Below are positions 1 to 10,642 of a DNA stretch of 64,000 bases, one piece after another (position 1 is the first letter of the stretch; each line of letters begins with the position of its first letter). The notes under the pieces were generated by a model. The model was given only the letters and a program-made list of their open reading frames with translations. It did not search any database and had not been told where the DNA came from. A program made the position numbers and the translations under genes. The stretch is from Deinococcus sp. YIM 134068 (GTDB lineage Bacteria > Deinococcota > Deinococci > Deinococcales > Deinococcaceae), in assembly GCF_036543075.1 (NCBI RefSeq), contig NZ_JAZHPF010000001.1:310001-374000 (forward strand), in the 5' to 3' direction.

Positions 1-51
1 TCATGGGCCAGACCAGCATACCCCGAGGCCCGCCGCCCGGCGTGAAGACTT

Positions 52-1080
<1,029 letters not shown>

Positions 1081-1086
1081 CCCAGC

Positions 1087-1092
1087 AGGGTA
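1087..1092 (-). promoter_or_regulatory. TANNNT -10 element of dus
   Basis: TACCCT on the minus strand, 6 nt before the dus ATG; leaves no room for a Shine-Dalgarno site, so a leaderless transcript is likely. Confidence 0.5.
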
Positions 1093-1241
1093 GCGCACCC
1101 CTCCCCCCCGGCGCGTGAAGTCCGTCTCAGGCGGCGCAGTCGCACAATTCACGATTTCGGTCCGGAGAGGGGGCGTATGCTGCACCCAGTCCGGCCACCG
1201 TGTTCCCCTCCACCCCGCCCGCCGGACGGGAGGCACCCAAC

Positions 1242-1757
1242 TTGAAGGTCACGCCGCTGGCGCTGCATCACGCGCCGCTGCTCCACACGTTGTACACCGC
1301 CGCCCCCGGCTACTTCGCCCTGCTCGGCACGCGCATTCCGCCCCTGGGCGAACTGACGCGCGACGTGGAAATCGCCCTCCTCGACCCCCGACGCCGCCTC
1401 GAACTCCTGCACGACGACGCGGGTGAACTGTTCGGCAGCCTCGACTGCAAGCACGACTACCCGTACCCCGGCGACCTCACCATCAACCTCCTCCTCATCC
1501 GCGAGGACCGCCAGTCGCAGGGCCTGGGCGAGCGCGTCGTCCGCGACCTGGAGCGCCGTGCCCCGCGCGGCACCACCCGCATCCTCGCCAGCGTCATCGG
1601 CGACAACCCACGCGGTGCCCGCTTCTGGGAACGCCTGGGCTACACCTTCGCCCTCGACGCCCGCCCGGCCCTGACGTGGTATGCCAGGCCGCTGGCGGTC
1701 CCGGCGGGGGGGAATGCGCTGCGCGCGGTCGAGGGGTCGAGAAGTCTGAAGGTCTAG
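1242..1757 (+). CDS. GNAT family N-acetyltransferase
   Basis: About 171 aa with the GNAT acetyl-CoA signature [11 protein letters not shown] in mid protein and the motif B region [13 protein letters not shown] near the end. The acyl acceptor cannot be told from sequence. The start is uncertain: a TTG at 1242 begins the conserved part ([13 protein letters not shown]), while an in-frame GTG at 1200 would add 14 residues of low-complexity sequence. The C-terminus (EGSRSLKV) is not part of the fold; it is encoded by a GGTCGAG-type dispersed repeat that continues past the stop codon. The gene faces away from dus and reads towards argB. Confidence 0.8.
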   Translation: MKVTPLALHHAPLLHTLYTAAPGYFALLGTRIPPLGELTRDVEIALLDPRRRLELLHDDAGELFGSLDCKHDYPYPGDLTINLLLIREDRQSQGLGERVVRDLERRAPRGTTRILASVIGDNPRGARFWERLGYTFALDARPALTWYARPLAVPAGGNALRAVEGSRSLKV

Positions 1758-1830
1758 CCACCTCGGAACGCCCCGGACCTCTCGACTCCCTGACTTCTCG
1801 ACTTCTCGACTCTCCTCCCGACCTCTAGAC
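1729..1830 (+). repeat. GGTCGAG-type short repeat cluster
   Basis: Tandem GAGGGGTCGAGAAGTC units followed by the inverted series CTCGACTCCC-TGACTTCTCGACTTCTCGACT. The first half overlaps the last codons of the GNAT gene; the second half runs up to the argB start. The two halves can pair as a hairpin. The same family recurs at the end of purC (54928-55010). Confidence 0.7.
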
Positions 1831-1831
1831 T
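1826..1831 (+). promoter_or_regulatory. TANNNT -10 element of argB
   Basis: TAGACT, 6 nt before the GTG start at 1838; leaderless-type spacing. Confidence 0.5.
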
Positions 1832-1837
1832 CCCCCC

Positions 1838-2587
1838 GTGATCGTTAAATACGGCGGCAACGCCATGAAGAGCCTGGAACTGCGTCGGGCCGTCGCCGGG
1901 GAAATCGCGGCGCTGCGGGCCACCCACCCGGTCGTGGTCGTTCACGGGGGCGGGCCGGTGATCGAGCGTGAGCTGGCGGCGCGGGGCATTCCCAGCGAGT
2001 TCCGGGGCGGGCTGCGCGTCACCTCACCGGGGGCAATGGACGTGGTGGAGATGGCGCTGTGTCAGCTCAACAAGCAGCTCAGTCAGGATGTGGGGGCGGC
2101 GGTCGGGCTGATGGGGCGGGACAGCGGGCTACTGCGGGCGGAGGTGCTGGACGCCGCGCTCGGTCGGGTGGGGCGGGTCACAGGCGTGAATGCCGACCTC
2201 CTGCGCACCCTGCTCGGTGCCGGACTCACGCCTGTCGTGGGCTGCGTGGCGGTCGGGCCGGACGGGGACGCCCTGAACGTGAACGCCGACACCGCCGCCG
2301 GGGCCGTGGCCGGGGCGCTCGGTGAGGGCATCGTCTTCCTGACCGATGTGGACGGCGTGTACCGCGCCTACCCCGACCCGGCGAGCCGCGCCCCCCACCT
2401 CACCCATGCGGAGACGGAGGGGGGCCTCGCCGAGGGCTGGATCGCGGGCGGCATGATTCCGAAGGTGCGGGCGGCGCTGGACGCTCTCGGAGCCGGGGCA
2501 CCCTACGCGGTCATCGCCAGTGGCATGACGGCGGGCGTGCTGGGGGCGGCGGCGCAGGGGGAGGCGGGGACACGGATCACGCCCTGA
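1838..2587 (+). CDS. argB: Acetylglutamate kinase
   Basis: 249-aa amino-acid kinase that phosphorylates N-acetyl-L-glutamate in arginine biosynthesis. Motifs seen: N-terminal IVKYGGNAM, the glycine-rich [10 protein letters not shown], the substrate loop RGGLRVT, the [15 protein letters not shown] segment, FLTDVDGVY, and the C-terminal [14 protein letters not shown] with the conserved lysine. Length is slightly below the family norm because the N-terminal extension found in many arginine-inhibited forms is absent, so feedback inhibition may be lacking (inference). The GTG start is set by the motif beginning immediately after it and by the TAGACT element 6 nt upstream. Confidence 0.96.
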   Translation: MIVKYGGNAMKSLELRRAVAGEIAALRATHPVVVVHGGGPVIERELAARGIPSEFRGGLRVTSPGAMDVVEMALCQLNKQLSQDVGAAVGLMGRDSGLLRAEVLDAALGRVGRVTGVNADLLRTLLGAGLTPVVGCVAVGPDGDALNVNADTAAGAVAGALGEGIVFLTDVDGVYRAYPDPASRAPHLTHAETEGGLAEGWIAGGMIPKVRAALDALGAGAPYAVIASGMTAGVLGAAAQGEAGTRITP

Positions 2588-2593
2588 TGGGCG

Positions 2594-2628
2594 GGCAGAA
2601 GGCTCCCGGAAGCTCTCGGCCTTCTGCC
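2594..2628. terminator. Bidirectional hairpin between argB and the GNAT gene
   Basis: Perfect 10-bp arms GGCAGAAGGC (2594-2603) and GCCTTCTGCC (2619-2628) around a 15-nt loop, between two convergent genes. No long U-tract on either side. Confidence 0.6.
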
Positions 2629-2632
2629 TCCC

Positions 2633-3186
2633 TTACCTCGTCACACTGAAGATCAACGTATCCCGCAGGACCGTAGGATCGTCGGCGGCCACCGCGTCGT
2701 TCACGAGGGTCGCGTCCAGACGGTAGCCCAACGCGTGGGGAATGCGGGCGCTGCGTTCGTTGCGGGCGTCACAGCGAATCTCGATGCGGCGGAAGCCCAG
2801 CGTGTCCAGCCCGAAGTCGGTCAGCGTCCGTGCCACCTCTGTTGCGTACCCCCGCCCGGCGTGCGCGGTGGCAATCCAGTACCCGATCTCGCCCTTTGGC
2901 ACCCGCCAGTCGAGCGCGTGGTATCCGCTGCTGCCAACCAGTTCGGTGCCGTCCGCGTTCCAGACGAGGTAACGCAGGTTCTCGCGCGTCCCGAAATGCT
3001 GGGCCGCCTCACGCAGATTCTCCACCGTGCCGGGCAGGTCGAGCGGCTGTTGCGCCCACACCATCCACCTCTGCAACTCCGGCAGTGAGGCGTGGATGGC
3101 CGCGTGGAAGGCGGGCGCGTCCTCGGGCCGGGGGGAGCGCAGGAGAAGGCGGGGTGTGCGGACCTCGGCGGGGACGTGGGGCGGGG

Positions 3187-3190
<4 letters not shown>
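2633..3190 (-). CDS. RimJ/RimL-type GNAT acetyltransferase
   Basis: 185-aa protein of the ribosomal-protein-alanine acetyltransferase type (Acetyltransf_3). Recognisable are the N-terminal TPRLLLRSPRPEDAPAF, the beta-bulge GEIGYWIATAHAGRGYATEVARTL segment carrying the acetyl-CoA loop (AGRGYA), and RRIEIRCDARNERS followed by ALGYRLDATL. The real acceptor is unknown; many members modify protein N-termini or small molecules. The GTG start overlaps the TGA of purK as GTGA, so translation is probably coupled to the purEK message. Upstream open frame exists but lies inside purK. Confidence 0.85.
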
Positions 3191-4289
<1,099 letters not shown>

Positions 4290-4293
<4 letters not shown>

Positions 4294-4823
4294 TCCGCCC
4301 CCGCCTGCGGGTGGCCGTCGAAGAAGGGATCGTCGAGGACGGCCTGAGTCTGACGGGCGCGAAAGGCGGTCAGGCGGTCACGCACCGCCTCGTCGGTCAT
4401 GGCGAGCATGGCGGCGGCGAAGAGGGCGGCGTTCCTCGCCCCCGCCTGGCCGATGGCGAAGGTGGCGACCGGCACCCCGGCGGGCATCTGCACGATGCTC
4501 AGCAGGCTGTCCTGACCGCTCAGGGCGCGGCTTTGGACGGGCACGCCGAGGACGGGCACGCGGGTGAAGGCGGCGAGCATCCCCGGCAGGTGGGCCGCGC
4601 CGCCCGCCCCCGCGATGATCGCCGCGAGGTTCAGCCGCTCGGCACGGGCCGCGTAGGTGGCGAGGAGGGCGGGCGTGCGGTGGGCGGACAGGACGCGGAC
4701 CTCGTAGCCAACGCCGAGGTCTTGCAGCACGCCCAGTGCCCCGGCCATCGTCTCGAAGTCGCTGCGGCTGCCCATCACCACGCCCACGCGGGGCCGTTCC
4801 TGTGCGTCCGTCACGGCCCGCAT
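4290..4823 (-). CDS. purE: N5-carboxyaminoimidazole ribonucleotide mutase
   Basis: 177-aa class I PurE that moves the carboxylate of N5-CAIR to give CAIR. The signature [14 protein letters not shown] is at the N-terminus, VLSAHRTP follows, then [13 protein letters not shown] with the active-site loop, and [22 protein letters not shown]. The ATG at 4823 is chosen because the conserved domain starts about 12 residues later and the reading frame upstream runs into folC. Only 24 bp separate this ATG from the divergent folC ATG, so both promoters must be packed into that gap or into the coding regions. Confidence 0.97.
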
Positions 4824-4834
4824 GGTACACGCGC

Positions 4835-4840
4835 TAGCCT
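4835..4840 (+). promoter_or_regulatory. TANNNT -10 element of folC
   Basis: TAGCCT, 7 nt before the folC ATG in the 24-bp gap shared with purE. Confidence 0.45.
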
Positions 4841-4847
4841 GGGGGAC

Positions 4848-6038
4848 ATGACCGCCGCGCCCGACCACGAGTGGCTGTTCTCGCGCACCCGCGCGGGCCG
4901 GGCACGGGGGCCGGAGGCGGCGCGGGCACTCCTCGACCGCCTGGGAGCGCCGGACCGCCAGTTCGACGCCCTCCGCGTCGTCGGCACGAACGGCAAGGGC
5001 AGCACTTGCGCGATGCTGGAGGCCGGGCTGCTCGCCTGCGGCCCCCGCGTGGGCCGCTTCACCAGTCCGCACCTGACCCGCTACGAGGAACGGGTGCGCG
5101 TCGGGGGAAGGGACCTCGACCCGGCCCGGACCGCCGACTTCATTGGCTGGGCGAAGGCGAACGCCCCCGACGCCGCCTTCTTCGACCTCACGCTGGCGCT
5201 CGCGTGCCGGGAGTTCGCGCGTGAGGGAGTCGAGGTCGCCGTGATGGAGGCCGGGGTGGGCGGCGTGAGCGACGCGACGCAGGCCCTCTCCCGCATCCGC
5301 GCGGTGGCCCTGACCAATGTGGAGTTCGACCATGTGGCGACCCTCGGCCCCACCCTGCACGACATCGCCCGTGACAAGGCCCTCGCCGCTCGCCCCGGCG
5401 TCCCCCTGCTGACGACCGCGACCGGGGAGGCACTGACGGTCGTGCGGGAGGTGGCGGCGGAGGTCGGCGCTCCCCTCTTTACCCCGGAGACCCACCCTGC
5501 CCTCTTCGCCCTGCCCCGCCCGCCCCGGCTGGGGGGTGCTCATCAGCACACCAACGCCGCCCTCGCCCTGGCAACGCTCCGGCTCCTCGGCCATGAATCG
5601 GGAGTGGACGCCGCGCTGAACACCACCTACCCTGCCCGGCTCGAACGCTTCGAGGTCGGCGGGCGGGTCGTCCTCGTGGACGGCGCTCACAACCCGCACG
5701 CCACCCGCGCCCTCGCCGCCTCCGTGCCGCGCGCCGACGTGCTGCTGTTCGGCAACCTCGCGCGCAAGGACACCGCCGCCACCCTCGCGCCCCTTCTTGC
5801 CGTCGCGCCCGTGCGGGTCTTCACCGCGCCGGGAGAGACAGCCACGCCTCCCGAAGTCCTCGCCCATACCCACGGCGGGGAGTCGCACCCGGACCCAGCG
5901 GCGGCCCTCGCCCGCGCCCTGGACCTCACCCCGCCCGGTGGCACCCTGCTGGTGGCGGGAAGTCTGTACCTCGCCGGGGGGATTCGCGCCCTCCTGCTGG
6001 CCGCTTCGGGCGTGCCGGAGCCGGGGGGCGGCCCTTGA
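4848..6038 (+). CDS. folC: Folylpolyglutamate/dihydrofolate synthase
   Basis: 396-aa Mur-ligase-family enzyme that adds glutamate to folates. The P-loop [10 protein letters not shown] is at about residues 44-53, followed by [15 protein letters not shown], the Mg-binding [27 protein letters not shown], and the C-terminal ligase-domain motif [13 protein letters not shown]. Length is a little short compared with about 420 aa for typical members, mainly in the N-terminal helix. Start at the ATG 4848 follows a TAGCCT element by 7 nt. The promoter of the downstream tRNA-Lys overlaps the last bases of this gene. Confidence 0.95.
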   Translation: MTAAPDHEWLFSRTRAGRARGPEAARALLDRLGAPDRQFDALRVVGTNGKGSTCAMLEAGLLACGPRVGRFTSPHLTRYEERVRVGGRDLDPARTADFIGWAKANAPDAAFFDLTLALACREFAREGVEVAVMEAGVGGVSDATQALSRIRAVALTNVEFDHVATLGPTLHDIARDKALAARPGVPLLTTATGEALTVVREVAAEVGAPLFTPETHPALFALPRPPRLGGAHQHTNAALALATLRLLGHESGVDAALNTTYPARLERFEVGGRVVLVDGAHNPHATRALAASVPRADVLLFGNLARKDTAATLAPLLAVAPVRVFTAPGETATPPEVLAHTHGGESHPDPAAALARALDLTPPGGTLLVAGSLYLAGGIRALLLAASGVPEPGGGP

Positions 6039-6063
6039 CAGATGGCTGGGGCGTCCGTATACT
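6035..6063 (+). promoter_or_regulatory. Sigma-70 promoter of tRNA-Lys
   Basis: TTGACA (6035-6040) and TATACT (6058-6063) with exactly 17 bp between them; the mature tRNA begins 12 nt after the -10. The -35 box overlaps the folC stop codon. Confidence 0.9.
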
Positions 6064-6067
6064 CCCT

Positions 6068-6154
<87 letters not shown>

Positions 6155-6158
6155 CAAG

Positions 6159-6186
6159 CCCCGCCTAGTGCGGGGTTCTTCCTTTT
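6159..6186 (+). terminator. Terminator downstream of tRNA-Lys
   Basis: CCCCGC-ctagt-GCGGGG hairpin (arms 6159-6164, 6170-6175) followed by TTCTTCCTTTTG. It lies inside the element, so the element brings a replacement terminator for the tRNA it interrupts. Confidence 0.8.
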
Positions 6187-6477
6187 GAGATGTCTTCCTG
6201 GGGCGATCTGTCACTACCGCGTCACTACCGCCCCGGCCCTCGCCCGGGAAGACCGGTGGGGGCACCTGTCCCTGTTGCCTCACTCTCCGCCAGGTCATGG
6301 CACCATGGCACAGCAGGGGATTTTCCGCACCTGGTGGGACTTTATCCTGTTCCAAGGGCTGTGCCGTCAGTGTGCCGTGGCTGGTCATGGAACAAGCAGA
6401 ATCCGGTCCGGACCACAACGTGGGACCGGCCTGCGGGGGTCCTCACGTATGCTGAGCCTTCCCAGGAGGCCAGGTCC
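6187..6477. other. Gene-free stretch inside attL with three direct-repeat pairs
   Basis: No convincing gene. It has three close tandem repeats: TCACTACCGC twice (6211-6231, one base apart), CATGGCAC twice without a gap (6296-6311), and GTGCCGT twice (6361-6378). Such pairs beside an attachment site fit integrase or excisionase arm-binding sites, but no binding is shown. Confidence 0.4.
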
Positions 6478-6867
6478 ATGTCGTTCTCACGCGAGCAGGT
6501 GTTCTTCCGCTTTTACACCCACGTCGAGCAGCGCTGTGGCAAGCGCTTTTTCGTGTTGCAGAGTCACCCGCATAAGCCCCCTTACGCCACCCGGATCAAC
6601 GTGACGCGGCCCAGGGATTCCGGCGAGCACCTCAGTTCCCCTCCCCGTGACTGGTTGCCGTATCCCGGTGCCCGGCGACCCTTCACGCCCGGACCCCTGG
6701 GCGTGGCCGTGTTCCATCCCGGACCGGACGGACTGTTCTCCCATTTCGAATGCAGCCGTTCGGACTTCCGGACGGAGAGCCTGCCAGCGTTTCTGGCACA
6801 CATCAGCGAGCAGTATGACGACCTGCAGGTCCTCCATGAGCTGCCAGAGCCTTTGGACCGGAGTTGA
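6478..6867 (+). CDS. Hypothetical protein, 129 aa
   Basis: Soluble protein with no motif I recognise. It is rich in aromatic residues and prolines and has the segment FRFYTHVEQRCGKRFFVLQSH near the N-terminus. The ATG at 6478 is preceded by a CCAGGAGGCCAGG ribosome-binding region, which fixes the start against longer open frame. It is the first of three same-strand hypothetical genes at the left end of the element, spaced closely enough to be one transcript (the next gene begins 2 nt after this stop). Function unknown; position next to attL makes it element cargo. Confidence 0.65.
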   Translation: MSFSREQVFFRFYTHVEQRCGKRFFVLQSHPHKPPYATRINVTRPRDSGEHLSSPPRDWLPYPGARRPFTPGPLGVAVFHPGPDGLFSHFECSRSDFRTESLPAFLAHISEQYDDLQVLHELPEPLDRS

Positions 6868-6869
6868 GG

Positions 6870-7799
6870 ATGAGCGGCCCGGACGGCTCAAGTGCAGGGA
6901 GCACCAGGTCCATGGAAGAGCGGATTCGTGAGCTGGCCGCACAGGCCGGCATCACCGTGGAGCAGGTGCGGGTGCCGCCGGACCCCCGTCTCCCCGCCCA
7001 TGTCCTGGTGGATGGTGACGAGGCAGCAGCCAGAGCCTGGGGCCTTCACCTTTCCGGGTCGCTGCACCGGCGGATGGTGGTGGTCACCCCGGGGCGTCCC
7101 CTGCACGTCCTGCTGCAGGTGTACGGGTTTCTGGGAGAAGAACTGCTCTTCGCTGTGGAAGATCCCTGGGGCGTGATCGCGTACTTCCGGGACGACGCGG
7201 CTGTGATCAAGCGGGCCTACGGGTCGGGCCGGGCGAACCAGCAGGCCTTCGAGCACCTCACGGGGGCGCGGCTGAGCATCATGGCGGCGTCGGAAGAGTT
7301 GCGCCGCCGGGTCCAGGCCGAGCTGGAAGTTCGCGCCCGGGGCTACCCGGGGTTCCCGCCTGTGCCGGTGGACAAGGTGCTGGCCGGGCAATACCAGGTT
7401 CTCTCGGAAGCGCAGCTGCGCCGGGCGATGGCGCTGCCTGAGGAAGAGTTCGCATGGAACCTAGCGCCTGCGGGCGTGCAGCGCGGGTCATACGAGTTCC
7501 GGGTCAGCCTGAACGGTCGGCCCGTCGAGCAGGTGCACGACCGGGTGCGCGAGGCCCTCATGCGGGTGGCGGGCGGGTTTGGGCTGGAGGTGGACGACAT
7601 CACCGCCACCCGGCCCGGGAACGGCAAGTACCGCACCTACTCCCTGCACGGGGAGCTGGGCTCGGCGCAGGTGAAGGTGTTCCACTCCGACAAGCACAAG
7701 GAGCTGACCTGTATCTATCCGGAGAAAATGGAGCTGTCCGCGGACAATCTGGTGTTCATGCCGCTGCTGGTGTCCATGCTGCGCTCCCGCGTGGAATAG
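6870..7799 (+). CDS. Hypothetical protein, 309 aa
   Basis: No domain recognised. It has a mixed alpha/beta look, with the segment RMVVVTPGRPLHVLLQVYGFLGEELLFAVEDPWGVIAYF in the first half and GNGKYRTYSLHGELGSAQVKVFHSDKHKELTCIYPEKME near the end. No signal peptide or membrane helix. It starts 2 nt after the preceding gene's stop; an ATG at 6912 (MEERIRELAAQAG) is an alternative start that removes a low-complexity leader. Together with its two neighbours it forms an unexplained three-gene cargo cassette. Confidence 0.65.
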   Translation: MSGPDGSSAGSTRSMEERIRELAAQAGITVEQVRVPPDPRLPAHVLVDGDEAAARAWGLHLSGSLHRRMVVVTPGRPLHVLLQVYGFLGEELLFAVEDPWGVIAYFRDDAAVIKRAYGSGRANQQAFEHLTGARLSIMAASEELRRRVQAELEVRARGYPGFPPVPVDKVLAGQYQVLSEAQLRRAMALPEEEFAWNLAPAGVQRGSYEFRVSLNGRPVEQVHDRVREALMRVAGGFGLEVDDITATRPGNGKYRTYSLHGELGSAQVKVFHSDKHKELTCIYPEKMELSADNLVFMPLLVSMLRSRVE

Positions 7800-7890
7800 G
7801 GGTGCCGCAGGAGCAAGGTGAAGACCAGGGTCACATTGCCCAGTCCTCAAGCAGCGCCGTCGGCAGCACAGTCAGCTCTGGAGGACCCAC

Positions 7891-8325
7891 ATGCAGAAAC
7901 TGGGCAAGAACTACTACTGGGACGAGCTGTTGGCGCTCCGCCTGGCTCTGGGGGAGACCCCGGCTGTGTTCACCGGAAGGTACAAACACACCCTGGACGA
8001 GACGTGGGCGGTGTTCACCACCATCCGGCCCTATACACCTGGGCAGCGCAACCCGACAGTCTGCAATCACGTGAATATCCGGCGACCGGTGATCGGGCCT
8101 GACCGGCAGCTCAGCGAACTGGATCACAACCGCAAGTTCTATTTCGTCGGCAGGCCCTCGACGTATCTGCACTACGGCGAGGAACGCGGCTGCATCGAGG
8201 TCGCCGTGGACCTGCCGGGCCCAGCCTTCTGGAAGGCCGACCAGTCGGCGGGCAGCGACGCGCACGCGCGGGCCGCTGCCACAGCCCTCGTTGCCCGACT
8301 TGAGCATCGGCGCTCGGGCCGCTAA
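7891..8325 (+). CDS. Hypothetical protein, 144 aa
   Basis: Unrecognised soluble protein. Conserved-looking segments are QKLGKNYYWDELLALRLALGE at the N-terminus and FYFVGRPSTYLHYGEERGCIEVAVDLPGPAFWK in the middle, which reads like a beta-rich core. The ATG at 7891 has GGAGGACCCAC directly upstream, a good ribosome-binding site. It follows the 309-aa gene after a 91-bp gap and probably belongs to the same cassette. Nothing in the sequence points to an enzyme activity. Confidence 0.6.
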   Translation: MQKLGKNYYWDELLALRLALGETPAVFTGRYKHTLDETWAVFTTIRPYTPGQRNPTVCNHVNIRRPVIGPDRQLSELDHNRKFYFVGRPSTYLHYGEERGCIEVAVDLPGPAFWKADQSAGSDAHARAAATALVARLEHRRSGR

Positions 8326-8757
8326 GGGTCGAGGGAAGCCGGAGAACGTTCCACCCGCCAGCACCGGGGCAGGTACCGTGCGGCCCAACCGCAATTGGGG
8401 CTTCCGGATCCGCAGGGCTTGCTCATGCCTCGAACTACAGGATCGACTGCGTGAATCTCGCCGCAACCGGACCCAGGTCCCTTGTCGCCGGAGCGTGACA
8501 GTACAGCAAGGAAGACGCCAGCCCGCAGCACAGAATCGCGGAGGGAATTTGGCGCTTCGGGTGCCGTTTCCTGGGAAGATGCTGAATCAAAGGAGTGGCT
8601 GTCCAGCAAGTGTCACGCTTGGACCTGAGTGGCCCGCTGGACGATGAGCTGAGCCGTACCGCGTCCCCCTGCTGCTGATCCCTGAACTCGTGCCTATGGT
8701 CGCCGGACTCCAGCGGTCCTGTCGACCCTCGCCTATTTACCTAGGTTAATAGACATA
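8326..8757. other. Non-coding gap before parA
   Basis: About 430 bp with no gene I can support on either strand; the longest open frames have shadow-like composition. The last 60 bp become AT-rich and carry the parA promoter. Confidence 0.5.
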
Positions 8758-8763
8758 TAGAAT
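8758..8763 (+). promoter_or_regulatory. TANNNT -10 element of parA
   Basis: TAGAAT, 7 nt before the ATG at 8771; this supports 8771 over the upstream in-frame ATG at 8762. Confidence 0.5.
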
Positions 8764-8770
8764 GATAGTC

Positions 8771-9355
8771 ATGCAGGTTCTCGCGATTCTCAGCCTCAAG
8801 GGCGGCGTCGGCAAGACCACCACGGCGCTTCACCTCGCGTCGGTGGCGGCCTCGGAGGGCCGAGCCGTGTGCGTTCTGGACGCAGACACCGAGCACAGCG
8901 CTTGCCGCTGGGCCGCACACGTCCCTTTGCCGTTCGAGGTAGTGGCCGGGGAGCCGGACCGCCTGGCCCGCCAGGTCAGGGCCAGTCAGCAGGAGGGCAA
9001 ATTGGTCATCATCGACACCCCGCCCAATTCCCGCGAGCTGCTGCTCCGGGCGGGTTCGCTGGCCGACACAGTCGTCGTGCCTATCGCGCCCACCGGTCTG
9101 GAGGTCGACCGTCTTCGCCCCACCCTGGAGCTGCTGACCGACCTGCAGGCCCAGCGCGAGGAACTCGACGTGGCTATCCTGCTGACCCGTTACAACAGCC
9201 GCCGCCGTCTGGCGCGGGAAGCGGAAGAGGCACTCCACGGCCTTCCCGTGCTGGCGAGCCGCGTCCGGGAGTTGGAAGCGTACAAGGCGGCGTTCGGCAG
9301 CGTTCCCGGGGAACTGGGGGACTACCGCGCCGTCTGGCAGGAGCTTCAGGCATGA
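8771..9355 (+). CDS. parA: ParA-family partition ATPase
   Basis: 194-aa deviant Walker ATPase. The N-terminus MQVLAILSLKGGVGKTTTALHLA carries the KGGVGKTT motif with the signature lysine; VCVLDADTEHSACRWA is Walker A', and KLVIIDTPPNSREL is Walker B. It is short, without an N-terminal DNA-binding domain, as in type Ib partition ATPases. The start at 8771 puts the P-loop at the usual distance. The downstream ribbon-helix-helix gene overlaps it by ATGA, the usual ParA plus small CopG-like partner layout. This suggests the element is maintained as a plasmid-like form when excised. Confidence 0.92.
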   Translation: MQVLAILSLKGGVGKTTTALHLASVAASEGRAVCVLDADTEHSACRWAAHVPLPFEVVAGEPDRLARQVRASQQEGKLVIIDTPPNSRELLLRAGSLADTVVVPIAPTGLEVDRLRPTLELLTDLQAQREELDVAILLTRYNSRRRLAREAEEALHGLPVLASRVRELEAYKAAFGSVPGELGDYRAVWQELQA

Positions 9356-9576
9356 GCCCGAAACGTCCCCGGCTGGGTGAGGTTCTCCGGGGGACTCCGG
9401 CACCACCGGCCGAGGTCGTGCCGGCTTCCACCAAGGAAAAGGCCGGCAAGATGGTGCAGCTCAACGTCACGGTGCCCGCGGAACTCCGCAAGGCGGTGCG
9501 CCTCAAGGCCCTGCAGGAGGACCGGGACGTGGCGGAGGTGGTGCGGGAGCTGCTCACCCGCTGGGTCGACGGATAA
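9352..9576 (+). CDS. Small ribbon-helix-helix partner of ParA
   Basis: 74 aa. Residues 1-32 are a flexible Pro/Lys-rich arm; residues 34-74 (MVQLNVTVPAELRKAVRLKALQEDRDVAEVVRELLTRWV) form a ribbon-helix-helix domain. In type Ib partition systems such a protein binds the centromere and stimulates the ATPase; the same role is inferred here from the ATGA overlap with parA. It is not a homologue of the large ParB. It could also act as transcriptional autorepressor of the pair. Confidence 0.82.
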   Translation: MSPKRPRLGEVLRGTPAPPAEVVPASTKEKAGKMVQLNVTVPAELRKAVRLKALQEDRDVAEVVRELLTRWVDG

Positions 9577-9725
9577 GCGGTAGCTGGAGAGCAGAAACAG
9601 CGGCTTATCCTAAAAACTCAGCTCGCAATTTGGAAGCATGATATGAGGAGCTCCCAGGTGTACGCCAACGGTGTGGAAAAGTCCGTGTCGTGACTCCCTG
9701 CTGGCGAGACGCAGGTATACAGGCA

Positions 9726-10231
9726 TTAGTCCGAGTTCTCGGCGATGATCCACAGCCGCCAACGGTTGAACATCCCCACGGCCAGGGTGAAAGAATTGTC
9801 CCCTTCCAGCGGGTCGTCGAGCTGCTCCGGCAACTCGTCCGCGCTCAGGTGCCCCAGGTGCTCGCGCGTCACGTCCACCGGGTAGACCGCCTCCCGGAAG
9901 TCCCGGTGGCTCAGGGCGCACTCCACCCCGACCAGGTCGTGCAGCGCGTCGCGGTAATGCACCAGGTCGTCGATGGTGATGCCCCACCCGCTGAGATTGG
10001 TGTCTCCGAAGCGGTCGGCAAGCCGCAGCAGCCCGGCCTCCCGCTCTGGACGCAGTGAATGCCGCCCGACTGGTGCCGGACGTGATGCCAGGTGCGGAAG
10101 GGGCGCAGCCGTCCGCCACGGGTGAGCCAGTCGGGGTCGAGGCCCAGGAGCAGACGGGGCCGCTGTTCGAGGTCCGGGAAAAGGTCCCCGCTGGAGACGA
10201 TGGGCAGGTTCGGGTGAGGGGGATCCGTCAT
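9726..10231 (-). pseudogene. Frameshifted hypothetical gene
   Basis: Two reading frames together make one plausible protein of about 168 aa. The N-terminal part (MTDPPHPNLPIVSSGDLFPD to FRTWHHVRHQSGGIH) starts at the ATG 10231; near 10055-10065 the coding sense shifts frame to SLRPEREAGLLRLADRFGDTN, then IDDLVHYRDALHDLVGVEC, ending NRWRLWIIAENSD at 9726. Neither part has a known domain. The shift could be a real mutation, a sequencing error, or less likely programmed frameshifting. No slippery run is obvious at the junction. Confidence 0.6.
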
Positions 10232-10275
10232 GGCAATCTCAGCCTCCTCTGAACGGTCTATTCCCGCGCGGGCAG

Positions 10276-10297
10276 GCCTCAGCTTCACAGCTGAGGC
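10276..10297. terminator. Hairpin with 9-bp perfect arms
   Basis: GCCTCAGCT-tcac-AGCTGAGGC between the frameshifted gene and the ribbon-helix-helix gene, both minus-strand. No U-tract, so termination is uncertain. Confidence 0.45.
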
Positions 10298-10348
10298 TCC
10301 GGCTACCCCTTGCGGTGACCAGGACGATCCTGCGCCCGTCTGGCTGCG

Positions 10349-10570
10349 TCACCGTATGACGACCCGGTGTTCTTGGTCGGGCTGGCCGGGGCCGCCTCGG
10401 ACGCGCAGGATCAGCTCGGCTTCCGGCGAGACGAGGCGCCGCAGGTTCGCGTAGCCGGTGAGCGCCCGGGTGATCGCCTCGGCCTTGCTGATGCCTTGGT
10501 CCCGCGCCATGCGGCCCATCTCCTCGTCCAGCCCCGCATTCAGCTCCAGCTTGAAGCGTGATCTCGACAT
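10349..10570 (-). CDS. CopG/ribbon-helix-helix regulator, 73 aa
   Basis: Starts MSRSRFKLELNAGLDEEMGR and continues with helices ARDQGISKAEAITRALTGYANLRRL, which is the beta-strand plus two-helix pattern of ribbon-helix-helix DNA-binding proteins. The C-terminal 30 residues are polar (LILRVRGGPGQPDQEHRVVIR). A GGAGGGGGGACAG ribosome-binding region precedes the ATG. A perfect 15-bp palindrome lies 27-41 bp upstream of the start and is a natural candidate for its own operator. It may be an antitoxin without a visible toxin, or a regulator of the neighbouring kinase-like remnant. Confidence 0.78.
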   Translation of the reverse strand: MSRSRFKLELNAGLDEEMGRMARDQGISKAEAITRALTGYANLRRLVSPEAELILRVRGGPGQPDQEHRVVIR

Positions 10571-10596
10571 CTGTCCCCCCTCCAGATCGCTCTACT

Positions 10597-10611
10597 GTGA
10601 TCGACGATCAC
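10597..10611. promoter_or_regulatory. 15-bp palindromic operator candidate
   Basis: GTGATCG-A-CGATCAC, perfect inverted repeat just upstream of the ribbon-helix-helix gene (start 10570) and downstream of the kinase fragment. Confidence 0.55.
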
Positions 10612-10642
10612 GGACTTCACTTTGTCGACGGTGCTCCTGTTG

